DNA from: JAHZMA01 sp965205905
GTDB lineage: Bacteria > Pseudomonadota > Alphaproteobacteria > JABAAW01 > JAHZMA01
Assembly: GCA_965205905.1 (NCBI GenBank)
Contig: CBDBHZ010000010.1
Coordinates: 186,001-250,000, forward strand
Length of the DNA: 64,000 nt
Direction of reading: 5' to 3'
Numbering within the stretch: the first letter of the stretch is position 1; every line of letters begins with the position of its first letter. The notes beneath the pieces were generated by a model. It was given only the letters and a program-made list of their open reading frames with translations, was not told the DNA's origin and did not search any database. This document shows positions 45,184 through 55,888 of the stretch, in pieces. The translations under genes were made by a program, and so were the position numbers.

Positions 45184-48100
45184 ATGTTAAGAAAAATATT
45201 TATTTTGGTATCGGTTGCAATGTTGGCAACGGCTTGCACTAGTACTGATGCTACAACTGAAACTACACCAGAACCGATTGTGGGTGATGTTTTTGACCCT
45301 GCCAAAACAGATGTTTTAGACGTATTTACCAGTGAGACAGCAAAAACGCCACAGACAATTGGTGCTATTGGCTATGATTCTATCACTCTTATTTCTGATG
45401 ATGCTGTTGGTAAGCCAACTGCTATAGGTGTAACATTGCCAAGTTTAACGTTATCGTTAGAAGATGACATCAATTATGAACGTGGTAGTACTGCAACTTT
45501 ATGGTCTGATTCTGCTAATCTAAAAATTGATAGAACAGTTGTTGCAACGCGCATCACATCATCAGGCGTTAAGCTTACATTTGGTGATGATGGGTCTATC
45601 TCAGCTGTAACTGCTTATGCGGATGGTGATTATGATAATGCAACTGCTGACAGAAGCACTGCTTTCGGCTTCGATTCGGAATATATGGTTTATGTTAGTT
45701 GGGCTTCAGAATCATCTTTAGATGATGCTAGCGAAGCACTTAAACAGAATGTTAATAGTCTTGGTGGTATGATGATAGCGGGTATTGAAACTGTTGGCAC
45801 TGCTTTAACCGCTCTTACTAATGATTCGGTTATGTTTAAAGGTGCAGGCACGGGTATTTATGGTAATGGTGCTGTAAAATATAATACAAGTTTTGCAACA
45901 ACAGCCACTGCTGATTTCACAGCGAAAACATTGGAGGTTAGCACGAGTGGTACAGCTTGTCTTGGTGATAATTGCACTGATGTTGCCGTGCCAACTTACC
46001 TTAACTTCATGGCATCAGGGTTGAAATTTTTAGAAAATGGTGTAGGACCAGATGCAGCAAATAATATATTCGAATCGTTAGTGATTAACAGCAACCTTAC
46101 AGGCTCGGTGGAAGCACGCTTTTATGGTGGCGGGGCTGAAGAGCTCGGTGGCACATTCTATGCTGGTAATGTTAGCGCACAAGAATATTATATGGGTGCA
46201 TTCGGTGCAAGAGTTGGAACGAGTGACAGTACAGGTGGTGGCACTGACCCCGGCACAGGTGGTGGCACTGACCCCGGCACAGGTGGTGGCACTGACCCCA
46301 TCGTCAATACGATTACTCTCGCTAACAATGATATCGCAACAAATGGTGCGCCAGCGATGGAACATGCAGGCTATGATTCGCTTGATGCGGCATTGGCAGG
46401 GGCGGTTGCTGGCACTGATGTAACGCTTAATCTATCTGCGCTTGCGGTGCAATCAGCAGGTAGCTTTAAATATATGCGTTCGGATGCTGGCACAGACTGG
46501 GTTGAAGGTGATTTGACAGGTGAAGAAACAGTTATTTCTAACTTTGGTTCTCCGATTATTTCAATCACATACCAATATGATGTGTTTGGTGCAGAAGAGG
46601 GTTCGCTTGCGGGGTTGCCTAATAATAATGTGAAGAGTGTAACGCCATATTTGGGTGTTAATGCCTATGCAAGCACTAGCAATGAAGTTCCTTTTGGCAA
46701 CCTTTATGTGGGTGCAATAGATTCTGTCGCATCTGCTGGTAAAACCAGTGTTGTGGTAGCATCTCAAGATATTGCCAGTAGCACTGATACTGATATTGTT
46801 GAAAGCCAATATATGATGTTGCTTAATTGGATAAATCAGATAGGCGCAGAAGATATGTCAACTGATTTAGCTTCAGAAACGGGCACGGATGCGACGCTTC
46901 CAACTTTTGAACAAGGTTATTTGGTTGCTGGTATAGAAACTGCGGGCACTACCCTTGCCACTATCACTGATACAGCTGTTAGCTTTAAAGGTGCGGGTTC
47001 TGGCAATTATAAGAAAGAAGATGGTGATGATTTCTTTGGTGTTGATTTTGATGTGAGCGCAACTGTTAATTTCACTGCCTACACGGTAGGATTGACAACC
47101 ACTAATACTGGTTACTATTGTTATGGTGAGGCAGGTTGCACGGATGTGATGACAACAAATCTTAATTTCACTGCTGCATTAACTTATAGCGCAGGCGCAA
47201 ATAATATCAGTGGCACTGTTGCAACTGATGGCATGAGTGGCTCAGCCAATGCAAGATTTTACGGTCCTATGGCTGACGAATTGGGTGGCACATTTAGAAT
47301 GTCAAGTGCGACTGAATATTACATGGGTGCATTCGGTGCAAAAGTTGTCATGAGTGACAGCACTGGTGGTGGCGTCATAGGTGTCCCCGAAGTTTCGTTT
47401 GATGCGATATCTGATGCTGCAGAAGATGGCACTGATAGGGTGGTTACATTCCAATCTTTGGCAGTGGAAGCAAATTCAAATGTTGATTTGACGCGTGTTG
47501 TTGAGGTTGAAGATGCAGTAACCGCTGCTTATGCAGTGGTGCAAGCTGACGGAGTTGCGATAACTCATAGTGGTTCAACTACTATCTATAAGGTGAAGTC
47601 AGAAGGCATTAACACTCCTGAGACCAGTGATGATGCCTATGAATATGTGGCGCGAGTTGGCACAACACAAGATTTAGAATTATATGTTTTGACTGCAGGC
47701 GGTGGCACGTCTACTACCGCTGATGATGTCTATGAAAAATCTTATAAGGATGTTTCTTGGTGGAATACGCCATCAGCTGATATAACGGTTAATAGTGCCA
47801 ATACTTCATTCGCAAATATAACCAATCCTACAATCGCTATCACTTATAAAAATGGTAGTTATCTTGATAATTCAAGTGCCACTGTTACCACTGGTCTTCT
47901 TGATAAAGCGGTCATTACGTTTGCTGATGGATCAGATACGGTAACCCATACGCTTGCGAGTGCTGGTGCTGATAAATCAACAGAATTTTTTCTAGATGGT
48001 GGCGGAATTGTTGGTGACGAAACAGGCTATATAGAAGTGAGCAGAGGTGTGGAAGCGTTTGGTTTTACATCAAAATATATGGTTGGTGCGCGCTGGAGCA

Positions 48101-48720
48101 TGATTTCTAATATTATGTGGCTTGATGCGCCCACTCACGCGCCAGACGGCACTCTATATACCACGGATAATCAGACAGGTATAGCCTATCAAAATAAAAG
48201 ACGGGAAATGACTGGCACAGTTACCAACGGCTTGTCAGTTTCTGGCTTTGAAACTGGTAAGGAACTTACAATAGATGGTTCGGCAATCACTATTGGTGAT
48301 TTACCAATAACAGGCACTGCGATGTTTGCAGGCAAAGGTGTTGGTTACTATGCGAATGGTGTTGGCACATTAAATGATGCATTACAGCTGACTGAATTTG
48401 ATGTTGCTGTTACTGCTGATTTTGTTAGTAGCTCAGTTGCAATAACAACCACAGAAACAAAAGGTTATTCTTGTAACTTGCTTGAAACGCGATGCGATTC
48501 TGCAATCAGAACACCTTTAAACAATCTTAATATTACGACTGGTGATATATCTTATACTACAAATAGTATCAGCAAGACTGACCTTACTGTAGATGGTATG
48601 AGTGGTAATATTGAAGCAAGATTTTATGGTCCTGATGTTGAAGAGTTTGGTGGCACATTTAATGTTTCAAGTGGCACTACCAAATACTATATGGGTTATT
48701 TTGGTGCAGAAAAAAAATAG
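45184..48720 (+). CDS. TbpB-like surface lipoprotein, three modules
   Basis: The 1178-residue protein starts MLRKIFILVSVAMLATAC with the lipobox Cys at residue 18; AAGGAG precedes it. It has three related modules, each ending in the barrel motif: VEARFYGGGAEELGGTF (about 46111), ANARFYGPMADELGGTF (47250) and IEARFYGPDVEEFGGTF (48610), followed by YYMG-(A/Y)-FGA. Each also holds FGF-x-x-YM, (V/I)AGIET and a spaced Cys pair. A (GGGTDPGT)n linker joins modules 1 and 2. Likely a Slam-type surface receptor; ligand unknown. Confidence 0.8.
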   Translation: MLRKIFILVSVAMLATACTSTDATTETTPEPIVGDVFDPAKTDVLDVFTSETAKTPQTIGAIGYDSITLISDDAVGKPTAIGVTLPSLTLSLEDDINYERGSTATLWSDSANLKIDRTVVATRITSSGVKLTFGDDGSISAVTAYADGDYDNATADRSTAFGFDSEYMVYVSWASESSLDDASEALKQNVNSLGGMMIAGIETVGTALTALTNDSVMFKGAGTGIYGNGAVKYNTSFATTATADFTAKTLEVSTSGTACLGDNCTDVAVPTYLNFMASGLKFLENGVGPDAANNIFESLVINSNLTGSVEARFYGGGAEELGGTFYAGNVSAQEYYMGAFGARVGTSDSTGGGTDPGTGGGTDPGTGGGTDPIVNTITLANNDIATNGAPAMEHAGYDSLDAALAGAVAGTDVTLNLSALAVQSAGSFKYMRSDAGTDWVEGDLTGEETVISNFGSPIISITYQYDVFGAEEGSLAGLPNNNVKSVTPYLGVNAYASTSNEVPFGNLYVGAIDSVASAGKTSVVVASQDIASSTDTDIVESQYMMLLNWINQIGAEDMSTDLASETGTDATLPTFEQGYLVAGIETAGTTLATITDTAVSFKGAGSGNYKKEDGDDFFGVDFDVSATVNFTAYTVGLTTTNTGYYCYGEAGCTDVMTTNLNFTAALTYSAGANNISGTVATDGMSGSANARFYGPMADELGGTFRMSSATEYYMGAFGAKVVMSDSTGGGVIGVPEVSFDAISDAAEDGTDRVVTFQSLAVEANSNVDLTRVVEVEDAVTAAYAVVQADGVAITHSGSTTIYKVKSEGINTPETSDDAYEYVARVGTTQDLELYVLTAGGGTSTTADDVYEKSYKDVSWWNTPSADITVNSANTSFANITNPTIAITYKNGSYLDNSSATVTTGLLDKAVITFADGSDTVTHTLASAGADKSTEFFLDGGGIVGDETGYIEVSRGVEAFGFTSKYMVGARWSMISNIMWLDAPTHAPDGTLYTTDNQTGIAYQNKRREMTGTVTNGLSVSGFETGKELTIDGSAITIGDLPITGTAMFAGKGVGYYANGVGTLNDALQLTEFDVAVTADFVSSSVAITTTETKGYSCNLLETRCDSAIRTPLNNLNITTGDISYTTNSISKTDLTVDGMSGNIEARFYGPDVEEFGGTFNVSSGTTKYYMGYFGAEKK

Positions 48721-48761
48721 GTTCTTACATTTATCGTAAGAAATAGAAAAAACTGAATATG

Positions 48762-48791
48762 AAAGGCGTAGGTAAATCCTGCGCCTTTTTT
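48762..48791 (+). terminator. Terminator after the first lipoprotein
   Basis: AAAGGCGTAGG pairs with TCCTGCGCCTTT (one T-G pair, TAAA loop), followed by six Ts. A second weaker hairpin, TCTTAC/GTAAGA, lies at 48723-48741. The rest of the 262-bp gap holds the next promoter. Confidence 0.8.
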
Positions 48792-48898
48792 ATGATGGGA
48801 TTTCGCACTCCTTTTCACATACACTGTTTCACGCGCCCATTATCGCCTCTGCTTAATTGCTTTAACCCGAATCAAGAAACCTGATATGAATAGAAAAA

Positions 48899-48927
48899 TT
48901 GACATCTGGCGTATTTTTTGCTAAAGT
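48899..48927 (+). promoter_or_regulatory. Promoter of the second lipoprotein
   Basis: A perfect TTGACA and TAAAGT are 17 bases apart, 56 bases before the ATG at 48983. Confidence 0.55.
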
Positions 48928-48982
48928 TACTCTTGTAATATTACCAATCGGCCATTAAAAATTTCCAGAAAAACATGCTATC

Positions 48983-51900
48983 ATGTTCATAAAAAAAACA
49001 ATTTTATTACTGCCTTTATGTTTGTGCTTGCTAACCGCTTGTAGCAGTGAAGTTACAGTGGATTCGCTGGCAGCGGCCAATAGTAATAAACAATTTAAAG
49101 TCAACACGCTTGAGAGTATTAATACAAGCGAGGCTCCGGATGTGTCTATCGCTGAAGATAATAACGACGAAGAATACCCATCATTCACGGCGGCAAGTGC
49201 TGATAAAACGAATACCAACGATAAAATATTTACCTTGCAGGCATTGGCTGTACAAAAAAATGATGTTTCTGATTATGAGCGTAGGAGTGGCACCTCAAAT
49301 TGGAATAGTGCAAAAATAAAACAAGTAGTAACGCTTGCCCAAGCAACCGAACCGGTTTTATCGCTTAGTTTGAATGCTGATGGCTATATAGCGGCAGCAA
49401 CAATCTATTTTGCGGATAAAACCTATCAATCTGTTACCACCAACGGCCCTATATCTGAGTCGGCTCTTATCGGCACGATTGGTGAAGGGGCGACTGCTAA
49501 TGCCACCACAACCATGATTATGGCGGATAGAAAAAATATTTTTGGACTTATTGATGGTGATGGCAATAGCATTACTTCTGATTATATGGTTTATGTTGGC
49601 TGGAACATGGCAAAAGAATTTCACAGCCTTGCAAGCACTGGCACACAGGATAGTATTTTTGAAGATGATGGCGTTATGGTTGCAGGTATTGAAACAGATA
49701 ATAGCGATATTCCACCTATTGGCGAGGCATCATTTAACGGCAAAGGAAGAGGTGAATATGGCGATAAAAGAACAAGCTATACAACTATTTTTGATGTAAG
49801 TGCTAAAGTTAATTTTGCCAGCTCTATCACAATCAGCAGTAGCAATACAATGCGATGCGAGGATAATTCATCACAATTTAGTGAATGCACGCAAATGCCC
49901 GAAGCCACACTTGATTTTAGCGGGGCAACAACCAACCTTATCAGAGAGTTGAGAGGAAGTATAGAAGCCACTGATTTATTCGGCGGATTTAATGCACGCT
50001 TTTACGGACCTACCGCTGAAGAATTAGGTGGTACATTTGCGATGGTGAGCAGCGGCGGTGATCGCTACTATTACGGGGCATTTGGTGGCAAACGTGGTAA
50101 TATATTTATTGCGGGGGCGAATCAGTTTGCCATTGCCTCTTTAATAAATAGAGTGACTGATTCGCAAAAATCAGCTGACAATGCTAGTTATAGTTCACTG
50201 ACTGCTGCAAGTGATGGTGCCAGTGGCACAGAACTAACATTGAAAGGGTTGGCGATACATAAAGATGATAGTAAAACGCATAACCGTGTTAATATGGGAA
50301 CAGCTTGGGACAATGCTAATATTAACCAGCAAGTCTCGCTTACACGCGCTAGCTCGCCTCTTTTATCGCTCAGTTTCAACGCGACTAAAAACATAGAGAC
50401 ACTTACAGCCTATTTTGCTGATAAAACCTATATTGCTGATATAAGCGGTGGCACATCATCTGCATTTGCTTTAAGCGGTGTTATCGGCAGCACGAGCGCA
50501 GAAGTGCCTGCTGACGCCACCACCAAATTGATGGCGGATAGAAGCAAAGATATTTTTGGCTATAATTTAACGGCAAATTATATGCTATATGTGGATTGGG
50601 TTGTCGAAAAAACGCTTGTGGATGAGGGGCTAACGCAAAGCAGCTTTCGCAATCATGGTGTTATGATTGCGGGTATGGAAACAAATGCGGTGATTCCTAC
50701 AACTGGCACGCTTGTTTTTGAAGGCAAGGGGCGCGGGTTTTATGGCGATTTAAATAATATTTATGCTACCATATTCAACATGATAGCCAATGTTGACTTT
50801 GTAACAGCGACTATTGACCTGCAAACATTAAGCACGGTGAGTTGCACAAGCGAAAATATCAGTACTTGCACCGTTCCTGCCAGTGCGCTTGATTTTAGCG
50901 CAAATGATTTAAGTTTTGATAATGGTAGTGGCACAGCCATCAATGTGATTACAGACAATATGGTCGCAACAAATAATCTAACAGGCACTATTGATGCTCG
51001 TTTCTATGGTGGAGATTTTGAAGAATTTGGTGGCACATTCACATTAACAAACAGCAATAGTTATTATTATGGTGCGTTTGGTGGTTATAATTTTGGTTTT
51101 CCGAATATTGCAATTTCGCGCACGACGAATGATGATTTAGGCGGCTACCAATCATTTGATGATGCGTCAGATGCGGCGGACACAGCTAACGCTGATAAAA
51201 CAATCATCTTGCCTGCGGTGGCAGTCAGTTACGCAACAGATGGCACAACCACAGACCCTAGCAGATTTGCAGAAACTGGCGATACATCGCCCGCGATTAA
51301 ACTTACCTTTGATATGAATGGAGATATTTCAGCTGCCACAACCTATGTTGCCAGTCAAAGCATTGATATTATAATGCCCACAACACCACTTGATTCAGAA
51401 AAGGTGAAAGGGATGGTGATGGTTGGTGCAGATACATCAAACTTAGAATTCACCAGAATCGCCGATACAACATTTAGTTTTTCGCCAGAATATATGATGA
51501 TAGGTTGGTGGGAAACAACAAATGGTAGCAATAGCAATAGTGGCAGCATGGTTGTTGGGTTTGAAACAGCTGGCACAGGAATAGATAGTATTTTAACGGA
51601 AGGCAATGCTAACTTTACAGGCAATAGTAGCGGGTTTTATCATTCAGCGAGTAACAATTTTCTGACGAAATCCAACATCACAGTCAATGTTGATTTTACC
51701 AAGCGTATCGTTGGTGTAACCAGTGATACCACGCAATGTAATGATACTGCTACGATTTGCAATGCCGCTGTCGCCGCCTCTATAACGATGTCAGACCTAG
51801 ATTTTAACACAGCCGATGCCATCGCACCAAAATATGATGCTGGCACAAATAATATAAGCGGCGCTATTATCACAACAGGCACTGATGTCGCAAGCAGATT

Positions 51901-52021
51901 GAAGGGCAAGTTTGATGCCCGTTTTTATGGCAAGAATGCCGCAGAGCTAGGTGGCACATTTATCATGCAATCGGCTGATGAGGATAAATTTTATAGGGGT
52001 GCTTTTATCACAAAAAGATAA
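48983..52021 (+). CDS. TbpB-like surface lipoprotein, three modules
   Basis: The 1012-residue protein begins MFIKKTILLLPLCLCLLTAC, with the lipidated Cys at residue 20. Its three modules end FNARFYGPTAEELGGTF (about 49990), IDARFYGGDFEEFGGTF (50995) and FDARFYGKNAAELGGTF (51915), each followed by the YY-x-GAFG or FYRGAF signature. Within modules the order is: SL-xx-A, (L/Q)-ALA(V/I), TYFADKTY, YM-x-Y-x-W, VAGIET, F-x-GKGRG-x-YGD, VNF and a Cys pair. It ends ITKR. The next lipoprotein starts 11 bases on, so the two form an operon. Confidence 0.8.
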   Translation: MFIKKTILLLPLCLCLLTACSSEVTVDSLAAANSNKQFKVNTLESINTSEAPDVSIAEDNNDEEYPSFTAASADKTNTNDKIFTLQALAVQKNDVSDYERRSGTSNWNSAKIKQVVTLAQATEPVLSLSLNADGYIAAATIYFADKTYQSVTTNGPISESALIGTIGEGATANATTTMIMADRKNIFGLIDGDGNSITSDYMVYVGWNMAKEFHSLASTGTQDSIFEDDGVMVAGIETDNSDIPPIGEASFNGKGRGEYGDKRTSYTTIFDVSAKVNFASSITISSSNTMRCEDNSSQFSECTQMPEATLDFSGATTNLIRELRGSIEATDLFGGFNARFYGPTAEELGGTFAMVSSGGDRYYYGAFGGKRGNIFIAGANQFAIASLINRVTDSQKSADNASYSSLTAASDGASGTELTLKGLAIHKDDSKTHNRVNMGTAWDNANINQQVSLTRASSPLLSLSFNATKNIETLTAYFADKTYIADISGGTSSAFALSGVIGSTSAEVPADATTKLMADRSKDIFGYNLTANYMLYVDWVVEKTLVDEGLTQSSFRNHGVMIAGMETNAVIPTTGTLVFEGKGRGFYGDLNNIYATIFNMIANVDFVTATIDLQTLSTVSCTSENISTCTVPASALDFSANDLSFDNGSGTAINVITDNMVATNNLTGTIDARFYGGDFEEFGGTFTLTNSNSYYYGAFGGYNFGFPNIAISRTTNDDLGGYQSFDDASDAADTANADKTIILPAVAVSYATDGTTTDPSRFAETGDTSPAIKLTFDMNGDISAATTYVASQSIDIIMPTTPLDSEKVKGMVMVGADTSNLEFTRIADTTFSFSPEYMMIGWWETTNGSNSNSGSMVVGFETAGTGIDSILTEGNANFTGNSSGFYHSASNNFLTKSNITVNVDFTKRIVGVTSDTTQCNDTATICNAAVAASITMSDLDFNTADAIAPKYDAGTNNISGAIITTGTDVASRLKGKFDARFYGKNAAELGGTFIMQSADEDKFYRGAFITKR

Positions 52022-52032
52022 TCAACAGAGCA

Positions 52033-54168
52033 ATGAAAAAATTGATAAATAAACATAATAAAATGCACCGCAATATCACCATTCATGGCGTTAAGAGTGG
52101 CGTATTGATGGCAAAGCAATCATTTGTTTGCTTGCTATTATTATTGCTAACGGGTTGCTTTGCTAGCGCACCAGCTGGTGATGATAATAGTGTTGACTAT
52201 ACCGATTATGGCATTATCCAACCCAGTAGCAATGTTGTTGATGATGATGTTATTTATGGTGGTGAGCGCTATTTCAGCCTTAACACAGTTAGTGCAGTTG
52301 CAACCAATGCCGCCGCCAGTCTTACATCTAATCCATCTTTTAATAGTCTTAATCAAACAATCACTCTGCCTGCTTTGGCGATAGAAAGACATGATATTAC
52401 CGAATATCAGCGTGCTATCGGCGCAACAGATTGGCAAGATATTAATATTATTAGAACAATCACTGTTACTGATATCATATCGCCTGTTTTATCACTTGAA
52501 CTTGATGGCAGTGGTAATATAGAAACAGTGATTGCCTATTTTGCTGATAACAGCTATTTTGCGCTTAGCGAGAATTTATCGCAACAGGGATTTAGTAATT
52601 CTATTTCTGATGGCGCGTCTGATGGTGCCGATAGCAAATACATACAAGTTGATAAAAGAGATGATGCCTTTGGCTTTACCACACAATATATGGCGCGTAT
52701 TGAATGGACATTGTCGCGGGATGAACGTGTGCTTACTGCCACTAATCCAGAAGATAATATTTATGATACTGTTGGTGTGATGGTTGCAGGCATTGAAACC
52801 GACGCTAGCGCGCTTCCTAGCAGTGACATCATCGCATTTCAGGGGGAAGGGCAAGGCGAATATGGCGAGGAAGAAAAAAAATATCAAACAGTTTTTGATG
52901 TGATAGCGCATATTAATTTTACCACGAATCTTGCCACCATTTATAGCAGCAAAACCATGCAATGTACTGATAATGATTGCAAAATAGGGGCAGGTAATCT
53001 TGATTTTCGCGCGACAAATTTAAGTTTCTCTAAAAATAACCTTGCCGTCAATGCCATCAACGGTGTTTTATTCTTGATAGGTGATACTTCTTTAACAGGC
53101 AATATTAGTGCGCGCTTTTATGGTCCGAATGCTGATGAATTGGGCGGCACATTTGCGCTAACAGAAAAAAATGAACGCTATTATTTCGGCACATTTGGAG
53201 GTGAGAATACGGGTATTGTTGATGATAAGGATTATGATGTTAATGATGCTGATGAAGATGGCAATGATGATAACGGTCTGCCTCCGATAGCGACAACACT
53301 TAACGCAACCATAGATTATGATGGCTATGATTCGCTTGATGAAGCATCAGCGGCACTTACCGCTAACACCCTTACCCTGCCTGCGTTGGCAGTGCAAAGA
53401 CACACTGGCACATCGCCAAATTTGCAAAGATTTACCAAGCCTAGCAATGAATCGCCTTTCTTATCACTCAGTTTTGATGGCAGTGGTTTTATTGCGGCAG
53501 CAACTGCGTCATTTGAAAATACACCATATACGCTAACAGGTGGTATGCCTGCCAGTAGTGCAATCCTATCGGGCGCAACCAATGTTACTGCTACCACCAA
53601 TAATATGCGGGTGATACGCGCCGATAGCGCTCGGCTTGGCTCTTTCACCCCGAAATATATGGCATATGTTACGTGGCAATTGGAGAATAATCTTGGTGTC
53701 GATAGTGATGGCTATATGGTGGCAGGCATTGAAACCGCAAGCACTGGGATAGATTCTATTCCTACTGAGGGGATAACAATATTTCAAGGCAAAGGTATTG
53801 GTACTTATAAATCAAGCAGTGGCACCACCCATGCGGCGGTTAAATTTGATGCGCGCGCAAAAGTGAATTTTACCAATCAAACAGTGGCGGTAAGCGGTAC
53901 AAATACCAGCTGTGTTGCTGCTTGTGGCTTAACCGCAAATGCTTTGCTTAATCTTGAATTTGATACCAGCAATAATATATCCTCAAAATATCGTAAAGAG
54001 GCCAATGTGATTGGCGGCACTATTGAAAATGCTGATGCCACGATGCAAGGTAGGTTTGATGCACGGTTTTATGGCAAAAATGCCATCGAGCTTGGTGGCA
54101 CTTTTATCATGAAAAACGATGATAATAGCAGCTATTATCTGGGCGCGTTTGGCGCAGAACGCCCCTAA
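52033..54168 (+). CDS. TbpB-like surface lipoprotein, two modules
   Basis: The 711-residue frame contains the signal peptide MAKQSFVCLLLLLLTGC at residues 26-42, so the true start may be ATG 52108 rather than 52033. Two modules follow, ending ISARFYGPNADELGGTF (about 53100) and FDARFYGKNAIELGGTF (54055), with YYFGTFGGE and YYLGAFGAERP. An acidic Asp-rich linker (DDKDYDVNDADEDGNDDN) separates the modules and could bind calcium. Cys pairs lie at CTDNDC and CVAAC. Part of the lipoprotein operon. Confidence 0.78.
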   Translation: MKKLINKHNKMHRNITIHGVKSGVLMAKQSFVCLLLLLLTGCFASAPAGDDNSVDYTDYGIIQPSSNVVDDDVIYGGERYFSLNTVSAVATNAAASLTSNPSFNSLNQTITLPALAIERHDITEYQRAIGATDWQDINIIRTITVTDIISPVLSLELDGSGNIETVIAYFADNSYFALSENLSQQGFSNSISDGASDGADSKYIQVDKRDDAFGFTTQYMARIEWTLSRDERVLTATNPEDNIYDTVGVMVAGIETDASALPSSDIIAFQGEGQGEYGEEEKKYQTVFDVIAHINFTTNLATIYSSKTMQCTDNDCKIGAGNLDFRATNLSFSKNNLAVNAINGVLFLIGDTSLTGNISARFYGPNADELGGTFALTEKNERYYFGTFGGENTGIVDDKDYDVNDADEDGNDDNGLPPIATTLNATIDYDGYDSLDEASAALTANTLTLPALAVQRHTGTSPNLQRFTKPSNESPFLSLSFDGSGFIAAATASFENTPYTLTGGMPASSAILSGATNVTATTNNMRVIRADSARLGSFTPKYMAYVTWQLENNLGVDSDGYMVAGIETASTGIDSIPTEGITIFQGKGIGTYKSSSGTTHAAVKFDARAKVNFTNQTVAVSGTNTSCVAACGLTANALLNLEFDTSNNISSKYRKEANVIGGTIENADATMQGRFDARFYGKNAIELGGTFIMKNDDNSSYYLGAFGAERP

Positions 54169-54296
54169 AAATATATATTGCAAAAATTATTGTAAAAAAT
54201 CAAATCGTCACGAAGGTTTTTTATTATCGTGGCGTAATAAGGGTAAGATGAAACAAAATCGGTTTCATTATTGTTATTTTATGAAAGGAAATCAAA

Positions 54297-54914
54297 ATGG
54301 CAGAAGAAACAACACAACGAAAATGGTATTGCACAAAATTAGGAGTGGCTGGTGTTTTACTAGCGGTGCTAATTTTAGGCATCATCATCGGTAAAGTAGC
54401 ATCGCATCATGACAGGCATGATGGCGGTCATCATGGCGAATGGCAGGGCGGTAAACACGGCAAATACGGTAAAATGCACCGCAAAATGCACGGCAATATG
54501 ATGCGTGATGGTATGCAGCAGAAAAACGGCATGACGAAAAAACTTATCATGCAAGCCGATAGTGATGGCGATTTTCTGATTACCGAACAAGAGTTTGAAG
54601 CATTATTTGCGCGTTTAGATAGCAACGGTGACGGTGTGCTAGAATCAGAAACCATGCAGGCACGCAAAGCTCAAAAAGAGCAAATGCGGGCAGAACGCAT
54701 GGCAGAAAAAGGGCATGACGACGATGACGATGATAAAAAACGCAAAGGCAAATATGGCAAGAATGGCAAAGGCAAAAAAGGTCAATTCATGCTTGATAGT
54801 GATGAAGATGGTAAAATCAGCAAAGATGAATTTATGGCAGTCTTCACGCGCATGGATGTCAATCAAGATGGTGTGATTAATAATGAACTCTTTAAGCTCA
54901 ATAACGCATCTTAA
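54297..54914 (+). CDS. Membrane-anchored EF-hand protein
   Basis: The 205-residue protein has one N-terminal membrane helix (LGVAGVLLAVLILGIIIGKV), then a His/Lys/Met/Gly-rich stretch (HHDRHDGGHHGEWQGGKHGKYGKMHRKMHG) and four EF-hand-type loops: DSDGDFLITEQEF, DSNGDGVLESE, DSDEDGKISKDEF and DVNQDGVINNELF. It most likely resides in the periplasm and binds calcium or other divalent metals. AAAGGAAATC precedes the ATG. It lies just upstream of, and overlaps the longer frame of, the ECF sigma gene, so it may feed metal status into that system. Confidence 0.85.
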   Translation: MAEETTQRKWYCTKLGVAGVLLAVLILGIIIGKVASHHDRHDGGHHGEWQGGKHGKYGKMHRKMHGNMMRDGMQQKNGMTKKLIMQADSDGDFLITEQEFEALFARLDSNGDGVLESETMQARKAQKEQMRAERMAEKGHDDDDDDKKRKGKYGKNGKGKKGQFMLDSDEDGKISKDEFMAVFTRMDVNQDGVINNELFKLNNAS

Positions 54915-54972
54915 TCAATCTCCTTATAGCGAGGGGTGGGGGGCAGTTGCTCCTCACCTTGCAGGTGTGTTG

Positions 54973-55557
54973 ATGCTTGAAAGATATGATGATAATGCTT
55001 TGATGCAAATGCTTGTTAGCAAAGCTGATAATGGCGATAAATTCGAACAAGAAGAATCAAGGCGCAACGCATTAAAAATTCTAACTGAACGCCACACCCC
55101 TAGATTATACCGTATCGTTAAGCGCATGGGCGTTAATAGCGAAACCGCAGAAGATGTTCTGCAAGATGCCTTTATCAAATTATGGCTAGCACCCGAAAAA
55201 TTTAACAGTAAATATCAGTTTATCAGCTGGTTCACGCGGGTGGTGATGAATTTAACGATTGATTATCAGCGCAAAATTGGCAGAAGGGCGGAAATCATCA
55301 CTGATGATTTTAGCATGGTCGCAGATAATAAATCAAGCGATAATGATGAAGAAACGCGCTATCAAATATTTATCAAGGCGTTTCAAGCCCTGCCCCAAAA
55401 GCAACAAAGCGCAGTGAATTTATGCTTTTTTGAAAACCACTCTAATCAAGAGGCGGCCGATATTATGGGGCTGAAACTAAAAGCTTTGCAATCTTTGGTG
55501 ATGCGGGGCAAACAAAATATGAAAAATTATGTCAGCAAGGAGACAGCTAATGCCTGA
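54973..55557 (+). CDS. ECF-family RNA polymerase sigma factor
   Basis: The product of about 194 residues (start MLERYDDNALMQML at 54973; a longer frame from 54883 overlaps the EF-hand gene) has region 2 (LTERHTPRLYRIVKRMGVNSETAEDVLQDAFIKLWLAPEKFNSKYQFISWFTRVVMNLTIDYQRK) and region 4 (ALPQKQQSAVNLCFFENHSNQEAADIMGLKLKALQSLVMRGKQNMKNY). It directs transcription of a stress regulon. It is followed directly by membrane proteins that look like its regulators; the pattern is that of metal- or envelope-stress ECF loci. Confidence 0.92.
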   Translation: MLERYDDNALMQMLVSKADNGDKFEQEESRRNALKILTERHTPRLYRIVKRMGVNSETAEDVLQDAFIKLWLAPEKFNSKYQFISWFTRVVMNLTIDYQRKIGRRAEIITDDFSMVADNKSSDNDEETRYQIFIKAFQALPQKQQSAVNLCFFENHSNQEAADIMGLKLKALQSLVMRGKQNMKNYVSKETANA

Positions 55558-55888
55558 TAATAAATTTGACAATAGTGAATTTGCCAATAATCAATTCGAT
55601 AAGATGGCGAAACACGCGCTGAATATAAATGTGCCACAAGATTTATCTGAAAAATTATGGCGCAATACGTTACAATATGCGGCGCAACAACAAGCGCAAG
55701 AAGCACCGCTTAATCTCAAAACATTATGGCGCGAATTAATGCAAGCCATTCCGTATGGTGGCGTTAGCCTATCATTGATGTTTTTGGTTGCAGTCTTTGC
55801 AGGCACGCAACTGACATCAAATTTTTATGGTGGCGCAGAAACATTATCATACACACAAATGCTAGAATTATTAGTAGGAGTCTCGTGA
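55550..55888 (+). CDS. Small membrane protein, candidate anti-sigma factor
   Basis: The 112-residue protein starts MPDNKFDNSEFANNQFDKM (ATG 55550, AAGGAG 7 bases upstream), has a cytoplasmic helical N-terminal half and a single membrane helix near residues 70-88 (VSLSLMFLVAVFAGTQL). It overlaps the sigma gene by 8 bases and the following sensor gene by TGATG. Size, topology and place fit an anti-sigma factor, but the zinc-binding anti-sigma motif H-x3-C-x2-C is absent. Confidence 0.6.
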   Translation: MPDNKFDNSEFANNQFDKMAKHALNINVPQDLSEKLWRNTLQYAAQQQAQEAPLNLKTLWRELMQAIPYGGVSLSLMFLVAVFAGTQLTSNFYGGAETLSYTQMLELLVGVS

